Part shown: one piece after another, positions 8,048 to 16,141 of the stretch
How positions within the stretch are numbered: the stretch's first letter is position 1
How the letters are laid out: every line of letters starts with the position of its first letter
Source: Novosphingobium sp.
GTDB lineage: Bacteria; Pseudomonadota; Alphaproteobacteria; Sphingomonadales; Sphingomonadaceae
NCBI GenBank assembly: GCA_017744735.1
Contig: JAGIAR010000010.1
Span: forward strand, 1 to 64,000
Direction of reading: 5' to 3'
DNA: 64,000 nucleotides
Made by a program: the position numbers and the translations under genes
Notes under the pieces: model-generated
What the model was told of the DNA's origin: nothing
The model's database searches: none
Seen by the model: the letters and a program-made list of their open reading frames with translations, nothing else

Positions 8048-9286
8048 ATGAAACGCGACATTGCACTGAAGGCCCCGGCCACGGGACGGCTGGTCGAGAA
8101 AGCCGCGGTCAGCAGCAAGGGCTTCACCCCCACCGCGCTGCTCGAACGCGCCTTCGCGCTCGCCTTCCGGGGCCTGGTCTATCCGCAGATCTGGGAAGAC
8201 CCGATCGCCGATATGGACGGGCTGCAGATCGGCCCCGGCGACCACGTCGTCACCATCTCGAGCGGCGGCTGCAATGCCTTCTCCTATCTCACCGCAAGCC
8301 CGGCCAAGGTCACCGCCGTCGATCTCAACTCCGCCCACGTCGCGCTCGGCAAGCTCAAGCGGGCCGCCCTGATGCACCTGCCGAGCTACCAGCAATTCCG
8401 GCGCTTCTTCGCCGAGGCCGACAGCGCCGGGAACGTCGAGGCCTATCACCGCTTCATCGCCCCGCAGCTCGATCCGCGCTCGCGCCAGTACTGGGAATCG
8501 CGCGACCTCCTCGGGCGCCGGCGGATCGAGATGTTCGCCAAGGGCTTCTACCGCTACGGCCTGCTCGGCAATTTCATCGGCTTCGTCCATTTCCTTGCCC
8601 GGATGCACGGGGTCCAGCCGGCCAGAGTGCTCGAAGCGCAGGGGATCGAGCAGCAGCGTGCCCATTTCGAACAGCACTTCCTCCCGTTTTTCGACAAGCC
8701 GCTGCTGCGCTGGCTGACCCGCCGCAAAGCCTCGCTGTTCGGGCTGGGCATCCCGCCGGCGCAATACGACAAGCTGGCCGGGGGGCGGACCATGGTCGAC
8801 GTGCTGCGCGAACGGCTCGAACGGCTGACCTGCAACTTCGATTTCCGCGACAACTACTTCGCCTGGCAGGCCTTCGGCCGCGGCTACGCGAAGGCGCCGG
8901 AGGCGAGCCTGCCGCCCTATCTGCAGGAAGCGAACTACAAGGCGCTGCGCCTGCGCCTGGGCGGGATCGAGGTGCTGCAGGCGAACATGACCGATTATCT
9001 CGCCGGCCAGGAAGCGCACAGCGTCGACCGCTTCGTGCTGCTCGACGCGCAGGACTGGATGACCGACCAGCAGCTCAACGCGCTGTGGGCCCAGATCTGC
9101 CGCACCGCCCGGCCCGGCGCGCGGGTGCTGTTCCGCACCGCAGACGAGCCCAATGTGATCGACGGACGGCTCGATCCCGATCTGCTCGACATGTGGCAGT
9201 TCCTGCCCGAGCGTTCGGCCGAGCTTTCGGCGCAGGACCGTTCGAGCATCTACGGCGCGACCTGGCTCTATGTCCGCCGGGACTGA
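8048..9286 (+). CDS. btaA: BtaA: SAM-diacylglycerol 3-amino-3-carboxypropyltransferase
   Basis: BtaA moves the 3-amino-3-carboxypropyl group of S-adenosylmethionine onto diacylglycerol, the first step to the phosphorus-free betaine lipid DGTS. The 412-residue protein matches the DUF3419/BtaA family: YPQIWEDP at 45-52, the cofactor loop SSGGCNAFSY at 71-80, the acidic strand end VDLN at 91-94, and a C-terminal block with LLDAQDWM and FRTADEPN. I chose the ATG at 8048 because AAAGGA lies 7 nt upstream; a GTG at 8042 is also in frame. btaB overlaps its end by 17 nt. Confidence 0.92.
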   Translation: MKRDIALKAPATGRLVEKAAVSSKGFTPTALLERAFALAFRGLVYPQIWEDPIADMDGLQIGPGDHVVTISSGGCNAFSYLTASPAKVTAVDLNSAHVALGKLKRAALMHLPSYQQFRRFFAEADSAGNVEAYHRFIAPQLDPRSRQYWESRDLLGRRRIEMFAKGFYRYGLLGNFIGFVHFLARMHGVQPARVLEAQGIEQQRAHFEQHFLPFFDKPLLRWLTRRKASLFGLGIPPAQYDKLAGGRTMVDVLRERLERLTCNFDFRDNYFAWQAFGRGYAKAPEASLPPYLQEANYKALRLRLGGIEVLQANMTDYLAGQEAHSVDRFVLLDAQDWMTDQQLNALWAQICRTARPGARVLFRTADEPNVIDGRLDPDLLDMWQFLPERSAELSAQDRSSIYGATWLYVRRD

Positions 9287-9938
9287 CACCCTCTCCGAAA
9301 CCAGCGGGGCCGGACACGGCGCGCGGATGGACGCCATCTACGGCCTGCAGCGGCACGTCTACGACCTTACCCGCAAGTATTACCTGCTCGGCCGCGACCG
9401 GCTGATCCGGGATCTGGACCTCGGCAAGGGCGGCTCGCTGATCGAGATCGGCTGCGGCACCGCGCGCAACCTCGCCCTTGCCGCGCGGCGCTATCCCGAA
9501 GCCCATTTCTGCGGGATCGACATCTCGGCCGAGATGCTCAAGTCGGCACGCCGGAACCTGAAGGGGATCGACGCCCGGCTGGCGATCGGCGATGCGGCCG
9601 GGTTCGATCCGCAGGCGCTGTTCGGCCGCGCGCAGTTCGACCGGGTGATGTTCTCCTACACGCTCTCGATGATCCCGCCGTGGCGCGCCGCGCTGGAGCA
9701 GGGGTGCAGGATCCTTGCGCCGGGCGGTTCGATCCACGTGGTCGACTTCGGCCAGCAGGACCGGCTGCCCGGCTGGTTCGGCACTGCGTTCCGCGCCTAT
9801 CTTGCGCAATTCCATGTCACCCCGCGGGCGGATCTGTTCGAGGCGGGGGAGGAACTGGCCCGGCGCCACGGGCTGACCATCGAAACCGGCGCACCGCTGC
9901 GCGACTATGCCCGCACGATGGTGCTGCGCCGACCCTGA
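9270..9938 (+). CDS. btaB: BtaB: diacylglyceryl-homoserine N-methyltransferase
   Basis: A class I SAM methyltransferase of 222 residues with motif I IEIGCGTARN at 58-67 and motif II FCGIDIS soon after. BtaB adds three methyl groups to diacylglyceryl-homoserine to give DGTS. The assignment follows from the motif set, the aromatic-rich N-terminus (YGLQRHVYDLTRKYYLLGRD) usual in BtaB, and the 17-nt overlap with btaA, which implies translational coupling. The domain alone would only say methyltransferase; the pairing makes the specific role likely. Confidence 0.9.
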   Translation: MSAGTDTLSETSGAGHGARMDAIYGLQRHVYDLTRKYYLLGRDRLIRDLDLGKGGSLIEIGCGTARNLALAARRYPEAHFCGIDISAEMLKSARRNLKGIDARLAIGDAAGFDPQALFGRAQFDRVMFSYTLSMIPPWRAALEQGCRILAPGGSIHVVDFGQQDRLPGWFGTAFRAYLAQFHVTPRADLFEAGEELARRHGLTIETGAPLRDYARTMVLRRP

Positions 9939-10067
9939 GCAGCCTGCGCGGTCCGGACTCGCTCCACGATGCCGGTGCGTTTTGCACGGTTTTTCGAAAC
10001 TTTTCCCGTCCTCGTTCATTCTTCTTGGCATCCATGGTGACGATTTGGAGCATCCTAGGGGAATGCC

Positions 10068-10229
10068 ATGATCTGGGTCCTATTGCTGCTGGCGACTTGC
10101 GGCATCTGTGCCGCCTTCATCACCAGCGCGCTTTCGAGCGCCCCGGTCGGACATCAGGACGAGAGCGGATTCAACTACGGCGAGAAGCCGTCGCGCGTCC
10201 GCTCCAAGGTCCGGCCGACAGAAGATTGA
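10068..10229 (+). CDS. Small single-pass membrane protein (53 aa)
   Basis: An ATG at 10068 with an AGGGGA ribosome site opens a 53-codon frame. It has one hydrophobic segment (IWVLLLLATCGICAAFITSA) followed by a polar, basic tail (GEKPSRVRSKVRPTED). I do not recognise a family. The codon choice (G/C in third positions) matches the neighbouring genes, which favours a real gene. It lies between btaB and cls in the same direction and ends 111 nt before cls, so it may be co-transcribed with either. Confidence 0.55.
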   Translation: MIWVLLLLATCGICAAFITSALSSAPVGHQDESGFNYGEKPSRVRSKVRPTED

Positions 10230-10340
10230 CAAGGCTGACGCCCGCCGCGTTTCCGGCAAAGTTCCACCCCAGGAAGGGCGTGGAGTAGCCCTGCTCCGGC
10301 GCGGTTCGCTCCGGCGGCATTTCCCGCTACACCTTTCGCG

Positions 10341-11747
10341 ATGCTCGCCGAACCACCCTATCTCTACGAGACCTATTACGCGCTCGAGTGGCTGATCCGC
10401 ATCGGCGCGCTGGCGATCGTGCCGCTGCGCCGCTCGCCCGGAACGGCGGCCGGGTGGCTGCTGCTGATCTTCTTTCTGCCGGTGCCCGCCGCGGTGCTCT
10501 ATTTCTTCATCGGCCGCCCGCGGTTCTCCGGCGGGCGCGAGCGCCGCTGCCGCGAGTTGCACCCGTTCTACGCCGATCTCGCCAACCGGCTCGAGACCGC
10601 CGCCGGAGCCGACGCGGGCGAGACCGGCGCTTTCGCCCAGACCCTGGGCCGCATGCCCGCCGCGGGCGGCAATACGATCGAGCTGCTCGACGATTACGAC
10701 GCGACGATCGACCGCCTCGCCGCCGACATCGCCGCCGCGCAGCGCACGGTCGACATACTGGTCTACATCTATGCCGACGATCCGATCGGCCGCCGCATCG
10801 CGGCAGAACTCGCCGCGGCGGTGAGACGCGGGGTGCGCTGCCGGGTGATGTTCGATCCGGTCGGCTCGCACCGCTGGCGCAAGGGCACGCTGGCGCTGCT
10901 GCGCGGCGCGGGGGTGGACGTGCGCGAGGCGCTGCCGGTGCGCCTGCTGCGCCGCCGCAGCCGGGCCGACATGCGCAACCACCGCAAGCTGTTCGCGATC
11001 GACGGCACCGTCGGCTACGCCGGCTCGCTCAACCTCGTCGCGAAGGACTTCCGCCCCGGCGTGACCAACCGCGAGCTGGTCGCGCGGGTGACCGGGCCGG
11101 CGGTGGCCAGCATCGCCGCGACGATCGCGGGCGACTGGGCGCTCGAGGCCGCCGGCCCGCCTCGCCCCGATCCGGTCGCGATCCCGCAAGCCACCGGAAC
11201 CGCCCGCCTCCAGCTCCTCCCCTCGGGCGCCGACCATCCGCTCGAAGGCTTCGAGACATTGCTCGTCTGGCAGCTCCACCGCGCGCGGACCCGCGTGGTG
11301 ATGGTCACCCCCTATTTCATCCCCGACGAGGACGTGATCGGCGCGATGCGCAGCGCGGTCGCGCGCGGGGTCACGGTCGACCTGGTGGTCTCGGAAGTGG
11401 TAGACCAGCGCCTGGTCCATTACGCGCAATGCTCCTATTTCGAGGAACTGCTCACCGCCGGGATCCACATCCACCGCTACCGCCACTTCCTGCTCCACGC
11501 GAAAAACGCCTGCATCGACGACACGCTCGGCATCGTCGGCTCCAGCAATGTCGACCTGCGCTCGTTCCAGCTCAACGAGGAGGCGAGCCTGCTGCTGCAC
11601 GACGCCGAGGCGATCGCGCAATTGCAGCGCATCCAGCACGGCTACGTCGCCGCGAGCGACCGCCTCCACCTTCCCGAATGGCGCGCCCGCCCGCAGGTGC
11701 AGCGCCTGCTGGAAAACACCGCACGGATCATGAGCCCGCTGTTGTAG
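10341..11747 (+). CDS. cls: Cardiolipin synthase (phospholipase D superfamily)
   Basis: The 468-residue protein begins with two membrane segments (about 17-31 and 36-57, the second holding LLLIFFLPVPAAVLYFFIGR), typical of bacterial ClsA-type enzymes. It then carries two complete HKD motifs: His214/Lys216/Asp221 in HRKLFAID and His386/Lys388/Asp393 in HAKNACID. These form one active site that joins two phosphatidylglycerol molecules, or phosphatidylglycerol with another lipid, into cardiolipin at the inner membrane. It follows btaAB at 400 nt, giving a membrane-lipid block. No truncation is seen. Confidence 0.9.
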   Translation: MLAEPPYLYETYYALEWLIRIGALAIVPLRRSPGTAAGWLLLIFFLPVPAAVLYFFIGRPRFSGGRERRCRELHPFYADLANRLETAAGADAGETGAFAQTLGRMPAAGGNTIELLDDYDATIDRLAADIAAAQRTVDILVYIYADDPIGRRIAAELAAAVRRGVRCRVMFDPVGSHRWRKGTLALLRGAGVDVREALPVRLLRRRSRADMRNHRKLFAIDGTVGYAGSLNLVAKDFRPGVTNRELVARVTGPAVASIAATIAGDWALEAAGPPRPDPVAIPQATGTARLQLLPSGADHPLEGFETLLVWQLHRARTRVVMVTPYFIPDEDVIGAMRSAVARGVTVDLVVSEVVDQRLVHYAQCSYFEELLTAGIHIHRYRHFLLHAKNACIDDTLGIVGSSNVDLRSFQLNEEASLLLHDAEAIAQLQRIQHGYVAASDRLHLPEWRARPQVQRLLENTARIMSPLL

Positions 11748-12038
11748 CGGCGCCTGCCACGCCGGACGCAGGGTGACACAAGTTACACCCTGTCACCCTG
11801 GCTTTTGCGGGTGCACGCCCTTGAACCGAAACAGTTTTTCTGGCCGACGCGACAGGTGACACACCTGCGGAATGAATTGCGCGAAGCATGCTGCCTCCGA
11901 TTGTCCCGACCCCGGCGGCTGCGAAGCAGGGCTTGCTTCAACGGCTCGGTTTGACGAGAGGCGGATCGGATATCCGGGATCGGGGGCTGTAGGACAGCGA
12001 AATTTCGCCCTCGGATCGGCTGTGCCTGCGCCGCTTGG
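11748..12038. other. Intergenic region between cls and nrsF with two inverted repeats
   Basis: These 291 nt lie between convergent genes and hold no convincing ORF. There is a perfect 10-bp inverted repeat CAGGGTGACA (11769-11778) / TGTCACCCTG (11791-11800) with a 12-nt loop and a short T-rich stretch after it, possibly the cls terminator. A second palindrome CAGGTG-aca-CACCTG is at 11853-11867. Both share the core GGTGACA. The rest shows nothing I can name. Confidence 0.5.
11769..11806 (+). terminator. Possible rho-independent terminator after cls
   Basis: A 10-bp perfect stem (CAGGGTGACA with TGTCACCCTG) is followed by GCTTTTG. The loop is 12 nt and the T-run is weak, so a protein-binding palindrome is an alternative. 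It begins 22 nt after the cls stop codon. Confidence 0.4.
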
Positions 12039-12683
12039 CTACCAGCGCACCAGCGGCGGTATGACGAGCCGTCCGAGGATCGCACTCAGCACGATCGGCG
12101 CAGTGTGCCACACCCCCACATGGTAGAGGGAGTTCGACGGACAATAGAACGCGAAGGCAAACATCCCTGTGCAGCCCGACGCGATGCCCACGAGCAAGCC
12201 CGCCATTTCGGGAGCCACCGGTGCGCCCCGCCGCAGCCAGGCGGTGAGCGTCCCGGCCATCAGCAAGCCGAGGATAAGGCCCATGGTCAGGCAGGCGCGA
12301 TCGTGGGCGCCGAACCAGGAACCGGGCACCGCAGCGGCATGCGAAACCAGCGCGACGATGGCGGCAAGCGGCAGCAGCAGCACGGCAGCTGCGCCCCAGC
12401 GCCAGCCCTGCGGGCGATTGCCGACTTGCGGATTGGCCATGGTCACCGCAGCGATCGAGGCCGAAAGTCCGAGCAGGAGGACCAGCCCGTTCGCAATCAG
12501 GAACAAGGGCGGAAAATGCCCGGCGGCGACGTCTTCGCGCATCCCGGCAAGGCCGATCGTGATGGCGATCGTCGCAATCCCCGCCAGTCCCGCGAGCGCC
12601 AGTCCCACACTCCGGCGCAGAACGCGGGTTGGCTGCAATTGGCCGACCAGCGTGTCGATCATGTCTTCTGTCTGGAGTGGCAT
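12039..12683 (-). CDS. nrsF: NrsF family negative regulator (DUF1109), anti-sigma membrane protein
   Basis: A 214-residue protein with about six membrane segments, matching NrsF/DUF1109. In Caulobacter NrsF holds the ECF factor SigF at the membrane and releases it under heavy-metal or redox stress. Cysteines lie at 131 (DRACLTMG), 171 and 181 (FYCPSNS). As I recall, Cys131 and Cys181 are the positions reported as needed for signalling in the Caulobacter protein. The start is 1 nt beyond the sigma-factor stop (TGACATG), so the pair is translated together. It is the last gene of the leftward bufferin unit. Confidence 0.88.
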   Translation of the reverse strand: MPLQTEDMIDTLVGQLQPTRVLRRSVGLALAGLAGIATIAITIGLAGMREDVAAGHFPPLFLIANGLVLLLGLSASIAAVTMANPQVGNRPQGWRWGAAAVLLLPLAAIVALVSHAAAVPGSWFGAHDRACLTMGLILGLLMAGTLTAWLRRGAPVAPEMAGLLVGIASGCTGMFAFAFYCPSNSLYHVGVWHTAPIVLSAILGRLVIPPLVRW

Positions 12684-12684
12684 G

Positions 12685-13212
12685 TCAGTCTGCTTTCTCG
12701 ATCAGGGCGGCCAGTCGCTTCAGGCCCCGGTGGATATTCACTTTGACGAGCGGTTCGCTCTGGCCGGTATTTCGCGCCGCCTCGGCCACGCTCAATCCTT
12801 CTATCTTGACCATTTCGATCACCCTCGCCTGCCCTTGGGGCAGCTGCCTGAACAGCTTTTCCAGACTGATCCGCGCGGTTGCGGGCTCGTCCTCGTCGGG
12901 CGCCGCCAGATCGGCTTCGATGACCACCTCATCGCTGCGATAGACCGCGCGCAAGTGATCGACCCAGCGATATCGGGCGATCGCCGCGAGCCACGGGATG
13001 AACGGCCGCTGCGGATCGTAGCTGCCGAGCTTGCGATGCAGCGACAGCAGCGTCTCCTGCACCAGGTCGTCGCGCCGGCAGGGCGGCACGCGGCGGCTGT
13101 AATAGCGGTCGAGCCAGCCCGCGCAGAATTTGAGCAGGCTGGCGTATGCCGCCCTGTCGCCGCGCTGCGCCAACACCATCAGCCGCGCCAGGCCTGCTTC
13201 GTCGGCCCTCAT
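12685..13212 (-). CDS. sigF: ECF RNA polymerase sigma factor, SigF-like
   Basis: A 175-residue ECF sigma factor with region 2 (DDLVQETLLSLHRKLGSYDP, then PWLAAIARYRWVDHLRA) and region 4 (GLSVAEAARNTGQSEPLVKV). Pairing with a DUF1109/NrsF anti-sigma and position beside bufferin genes identify it as SigF-like. I chose the ATG at 13212, which overlaps the doxX stop as ATGA; a longer frame to 13314 would lie inside doxX. Its predicted binding motif (GTAAC, then CGAA) occurs twice in the intergenic region ahead of the unit, so the factor probably activates its own operon. Confidence 0.88.
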   Translation of the reverse strand: MRADEAGLARLMVLAQRGDRAAYASLLKFCAGWLDRYYSRRVPPCRRDDLVQETLLSLHRKLGSYDPQRPFIPWLAAIARYRWVDHLRAVYRSDEVVIEADLAAPDEDEPATARISLEKLFRQLPQGQARVIEMVKIEGLSVAEAARNTGQSEPLVKVNIHRGLKRLAALIEKAD

Positions 13213-13667
13213 CGGCGGGGCTTCCGGGCCAGGGCCGTATCGAGCGCGAAGAAGCCGCCGCCGCGCACGATCAGGATTGCGGCGAGCGCGACCCACAGCG
13301 AATGCACCGGCCACCAGGCCTCGGGATAGACGAAGATCTGGATCACCATCGTCATTCCTAGCAGGGCGAGCGCCGAAAGGCGCGTGGCAAGCCCCAGCAC
13401 CAACAGGACGGGGAACAGATGCTCCGCCCCCGCCGCAGCATAGGCGGCGAAAACGGGCGGGAGCGGGACGCCCGAATATTCTTCGCGGAACAGCACGAAG
13501 GTCGTGTCGCTGAGATGAAACCAGCTGCCTTCCACGACCTTGGTCCGTCCCGAACGCCAGAACACGCCCGCCAGCGCCACCCGCACGAGCAGCAAGGCGA
13601 CTCCTTCCGGCAGCCGGGAGCCGAGCGCAGCCACGACACGGTCGTAGATCGAGAGCAGCCGGCCCAT
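13209..13667 (-). CDS. DoxX family membrane protein of the bufferin operon
   Basis: The 152-residue protein has four membrane segments and DoxX features: LLVRVALAGVFWRSGRTKV near the start and a GATRL-like turn (GLATRLSALALLGM). DoxX proteins are often encoded next to DUF2282 bufferin precursors and have been named BufD there. A role in electron transfer or in support of the oxidative maturation has been suggested and is not proven. It starts 4 nt after the BufA1 stop and its stop overlaps the sigma-factor start by 4 nt. Confidence 0.82.
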   Translation of the reverse strand: MGRLLSIYDRVVAALGSRLPEGVALLLVRVALAGVFWRSGRTKVVEGSWFHLSDTTFVLFREEYSGVPLPPVFAAYAAAGAEHLFPVLLVLGLATRLSALALLGMTMVIQIFVYPEAWWPVHSLWVALAAILIVRGGGFFALDTALARKPRR

Positions 13668-13671
13668 CCGC

Positions 13672-13956
13672 TCAGGCCTTCGGGGTCAGCGAGCCGTTGC
13701 CGGCCGGGGTCTTGATCTTGAGGCAGGTGCCAGCCTTGACCAGCTTCCAGGCCTTGCCGTCGTAGTCCTTGGCCGAGGTGCCGGCGCAACTCGTGCCCGG
13801 GCCGGCGGAACAATCGTTCTGCCCGGCCTTGGCCACGCCATAGCATTTTTCGGTCTTGGCCTTTTCCGCATGAGCGGGAACCGGCGCGGCAGCGGCGACC
13901 GCAACTGCGGCGGACAGCGTTGCGGCGAGGAGCGAATTCACTGAGATGCTGGTCAT
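13672..13956 (-). CDS. bufA1: BufA1 family bufferin-type metallophore precursor (DUF2282)
   Basis: A 94-residue precursor with a signal peptide ending near VPAHA and a mature part with four cysteines in [21 protein letters not shown] and AGTCLKI. This is the DUF2282/BufA1 pattern. Bufferins are periplasmic RiPPs whose cysteines are oxidised by the iron enzyme BufB, so that they sequester copper. The ATG at 13956 fits the signal peptide, and the frame upstream is not signal-like. It is the first gene of the unit bufA1-doxX-sigF-nrsF. A SigF-type promoter lies 57-82 nt ahead of the start. No BufB/BufC follow in this direction. Confidence 0.88.
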   Translation of the reverse strand: MTSISVNSLLAATLSAAVAVAAAAPVPAHAEKAKTEKCYGVAKAGQNDCSAGPGTSCAGTSAKDYDGKAWKLVKAGTCLKIKTPAGNGSLTPKA

Positions 13957-14012
13957 TTTCCGATACTCCCTGGGGCGCGCACCCGATGTGCGATGCGCCT
14001 TGCTGCCCCCGG

Positions 14013-14038
14013 TTCGGCGCAACGGCGGCGAACGTTAC
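14013..14038 (-). promoter_or_regulatory. SigF-type promoter for bufA1-doxX-sigF-nrsF
   Basis: On the minus strand GTAACG (14038-14033) and CGAA (14016-14013) are separated by exactly 16 nt, matching the SigF pattern GTAACC-N16-CGAA that I recall for Caulobacter. The same layout occurs on the other strand for the divergent bufA2 unit. Both -35 boxes are preceded by the same CT (CTGTAAC). Confidence 0.75.
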
Positions 14039-14070
14039 AGCCGGTGCGAGATTTATTTTTCCGGCGCGCT

Positions 14071-14096
14071 GTAACTTTTGCCCGCCCAGGCACGAA
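14071..14096 (+). promoter_or_regulatory. SigF-type promoter for bufA2-bufB-bufC
   Basis: GTAACT (14071-14076), 16 nt, CGAA (14093-14096). The predicted transcript start is about 35 nt before the bufA2 ATG. It faces away from the bufA1 promoter, with 32 nt between the two -35 boxes. Confidence 0.75.
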
Positions 14097-14141
14097 CCGG
14101 CCGATGCCAATCAGGCAGGTTCCAACCGGAGTTCTCGCATC

Positions 14142-14423
14142 ATGACCACCACCATCAAAGGCCTCGGCGCAGCCTCGGCCGCCGCCCTGTTCGCACTCTC
14201 CTCGCTCGCCAGCGCCGCCCCTAACCCCGCGGGCAGCACCGGGCCGGCTGTCGCCGCGAGCGACACCGTCCACTGCTACGGTGTCAACAGCTGCAAGGGC
14301 ACTGCCGACTGCAAGACCGCCGCGCATGCATGCAAGGGCCAGAACGCCTGCAAGGGCCAGGGCTTCAAGGAGCTGAAGGCCGGCGCGTGCCTTACCAAGG
14401 GCGGCACCATCGGCGACCTCTGA
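14142..14423 (+). CDS. bufA2: BufA2 family bufferin-type metallophore precursor
   Basis: A 93-residue exported precursor. The signal peptide ends near ASAAP. The mature part carries six cysteines: [29 protein letters not shown] and AGACLTKGG. The repeated CKG motif and the CYGV entry match BufA2-type bufferins, in which modified cysteines bind copper in the periplasm. It differs clearly from the four-cysteine BufA1 encoded divergently 185 nt away. The maturation genes bufB and bufC follow directly, and a SigF-type promoter precedes it. Confidence 0.88.
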   Translation: MTTTIKGLGAASAAALFALSSLASAAPNPAGSTGPAVAASDTVHCYGVNSCKGTADCKTAAHACKGQNACKGQGFKELKAGACLTKGGTIGDL

Positions 14424-14506
14424 CCAGCTTGGGGCGATCCGGCTGCCCCCTCCCCCGTCCCCCCGGATCGCCCCATTTCCCCTCTGCCGCAGGAAAGCCG
14501 CGTCCC

Positions 14507-15349
14507 ATGATCACCCCGCCTCGCTTCCACGGTTTCGGTCTCGGCCTGCGCCGGGATCACTACGCCGACTTTCTCGGCGACGAGCGGCAGCCGGTGGATT
14601 TCGTCGAGATCATCTCCGAGAATTTCATGGTCGAGGGCGGCCGGCCGCTGTTCACGCTCGACGCGGTGCGCGAACGTCACGCGGTGGCGATGCACGGCGT
14701 ATCGATGTCGATCGGTTCGGCCGGGGGCCTCGACCGCGACTACCTGCGCCGGCTGAGGACGCTGGCCGACCGGGTCCGCCCCCTGTGGGTCTCCGACCAC
14801 CTGTGCTGGACCGGCATTGCCGGTCACAACACCCACGACCTGCTGCCCCTGCCCTATAGCGGCGAGGCGCTGGACATCGTCTGCGCCAACATCGCGCTGG
14901 CGCAGGACGTGCTGGAGCGCCCGCTGCTGTTCGAAAACCCCTCAAGCTACGTCGCCTTTCCCGCTGCCGGGATGAGCGAATGGCAGTTCCTTGCCGAGAT
15001 GTGCGCGCGGACCGGCTGCTACCTGCTGCTCGACGTGAACAACATCTATGTCAGTGCCCGCAACCACGGCTTCGATCCCATCGCCTTCCTGGATGGCCTG
15101 CCCGCAGATCGGGTGCGCCAAATCCACCTTGCCGGGCACAGCGAAGGCGACGGCCTGTTGATCGACACCCACGACGCCCCCGTGTGCGACGCGGTGTGGG
15201 CGCTGTACGAGCAGGCAATCGCGCGCTTCGGCCCGGCCGCGACGATGATCGAGCGCGATGACGCCATCCCGCCGCTGCCCGTCCTGCTGGAGGAACTGGC
15301 CCGCGCCCGCCATCCGCTCGAAGTCGCCCGGGCGAAGGCGGCCGCATGA
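14507..15349 (+). CDS. bufB: BufB: MNIO/DUF692 multinuclear iron oxidative enzyme
   Basis: A 280-residue DUF692 protein. These TIM-barrel enzymes use two or three iron ions to oxidise precursor cysteines, making thiooxazole-type rings in bufferins. Candidate metal ligands visible in conserved motifs are His63 (MHGVS), Asp97/His98 (SDHLCW), His107 and His110, Glu143 (FENPSSY), Asp176/Asn178 (LLDVNN), His187, His207 and His211 (IHLAGH), Asp220/His222 and Glu249. All look intact. The ATG at 14507 follows an AGGAAAG site, and the longer frame overlaps bufA2. The bufC start overlaps its stop. Confidence 0.92.
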   Translation: MITPPRFHGFGLGLRRDHYADFLGDERQPVDFVEIISENFMVEGGRPLFTLDAVRERHAVAMHGVSMSIGSAGGLDRDYLRRLRTLADRVRPLWVSDHLCWTGIAGHNTHDLLPLPYSGEALDIVCANIALAQDVLERPLLFENPSSYVAFPAAGMSEWQFLAEMCARTGCYLLLDVNNIYVSARNHGFDPIAFLDGLPADRVRQIHLAGHSEGDGLLIDTHDAPVCDAVWALYEQAIARFGPAATMIERDDAIPPLPVLLEELARARHPLEVARAKAAA

Positions 15350-16113
15350 CCCTGGCCGCGCTGCAAACCCGCTTCCATGGTGCCATCACCGGCTCCGGAG
15401 CGCCCGACGACGCCGGTTGGGACGAAGCCCAGCGGCGCGGACTGGCGGTCTATCGCAATGCCTATCGCATGCGCCTGGTCGAAACGCTGCGCGCAAGCTT
15501 CGAGAAGACCTGGAGCTGGATCGGCGACGACAGCTTCGACACGGCCGCGATCCACCACCTGGTCGCCCACCCGCCCGCAAGCTGGACGCTCGACGAGGCC
15601 GGGCGCGGCTTCGCGGATACGCTCGTGGAGCTGTTTTCCGGCGACCCCGAGGTCGCCGAACTGGCGGCGCTGGAATGGGACATGAGCCAGGCCTTCATCG
15701 GCGCGGATGCGGCCGCCGCGAGCGCGCAGGACTTCGCCGTGGCGACCGCGGCCTATACCGACGAAGACTGGGCGGCGATGCGGCTGGACTTCGTTCCCGG
15801 CCTGGCCGTGCGCCCGGTCGCCACCGACTGCGCGGCGATCTGGCATGCAATCGCCGACGGCGGGCCGATCCCCAGCGACGCGAGCCTGCCCGCTCCGCGC
15901 GCGGTCGCCGTCTGGCGCCGCGGGTTCCAACCCTGTTTCCGCATGCTCGACGATGACGAGGGCGAGAGCTTCGCCCTGCTGCGCCAGGGTGCGACCTTCG
16001 GCAGCCTGTGCGAAATGCTGATCGGACTGCACGGCGCGGAAGAGGGCGTCCGGCGCGCGGGGAGTTTCATAACCCGCTGGATCACCGACGAGATCGTCGC
16101 TGCGATATATTGA
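15346..16113 (+). CDS. bufC: BufC: DUF2063 partner of the bufferin maturation enzyme
   Basis: A 255-residue protein with the N-terminal DUF2063 domain ([32 protein letters not shown]) and a C-terminal half that closes with [13 protein letters not shown]. BufC-type proteins bind the precursor leader and assist the DUF692 enzyme. The start overlaps the bufB stop as ATGA, so expression is coupled. With bufA2 and bufB it forms a complete maturation unit; the BufA1 precursor on the opposite strand has no own copy in view. Confidence 0.88.
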   Translation: MTLAALQTRFHGAITGSGAPDDAGWDEAQRRGLAVYRNAYRMRLVETLRASFEKTWSWIGDDSFDTAAIHHLVAHPPASWTLDEAGRGFADTLVELFSGDPEVAELAALEWDMSQAFIGADAAAASAQDFAVATAAYTDEDWAAMRLDFVPGLAVRPVATDCAAIWHAIADGGPIPSDASLPAPRAVAVWRRGFQPCFRMLDDDEGESFALLRQGATFGSLCEMLIGLHGAEEGVRRAGSFITRWITDEIVAAIY

Positions 16114-16141
16114 GGCCGAAGTCCGGATCCCCGCGGTTACC

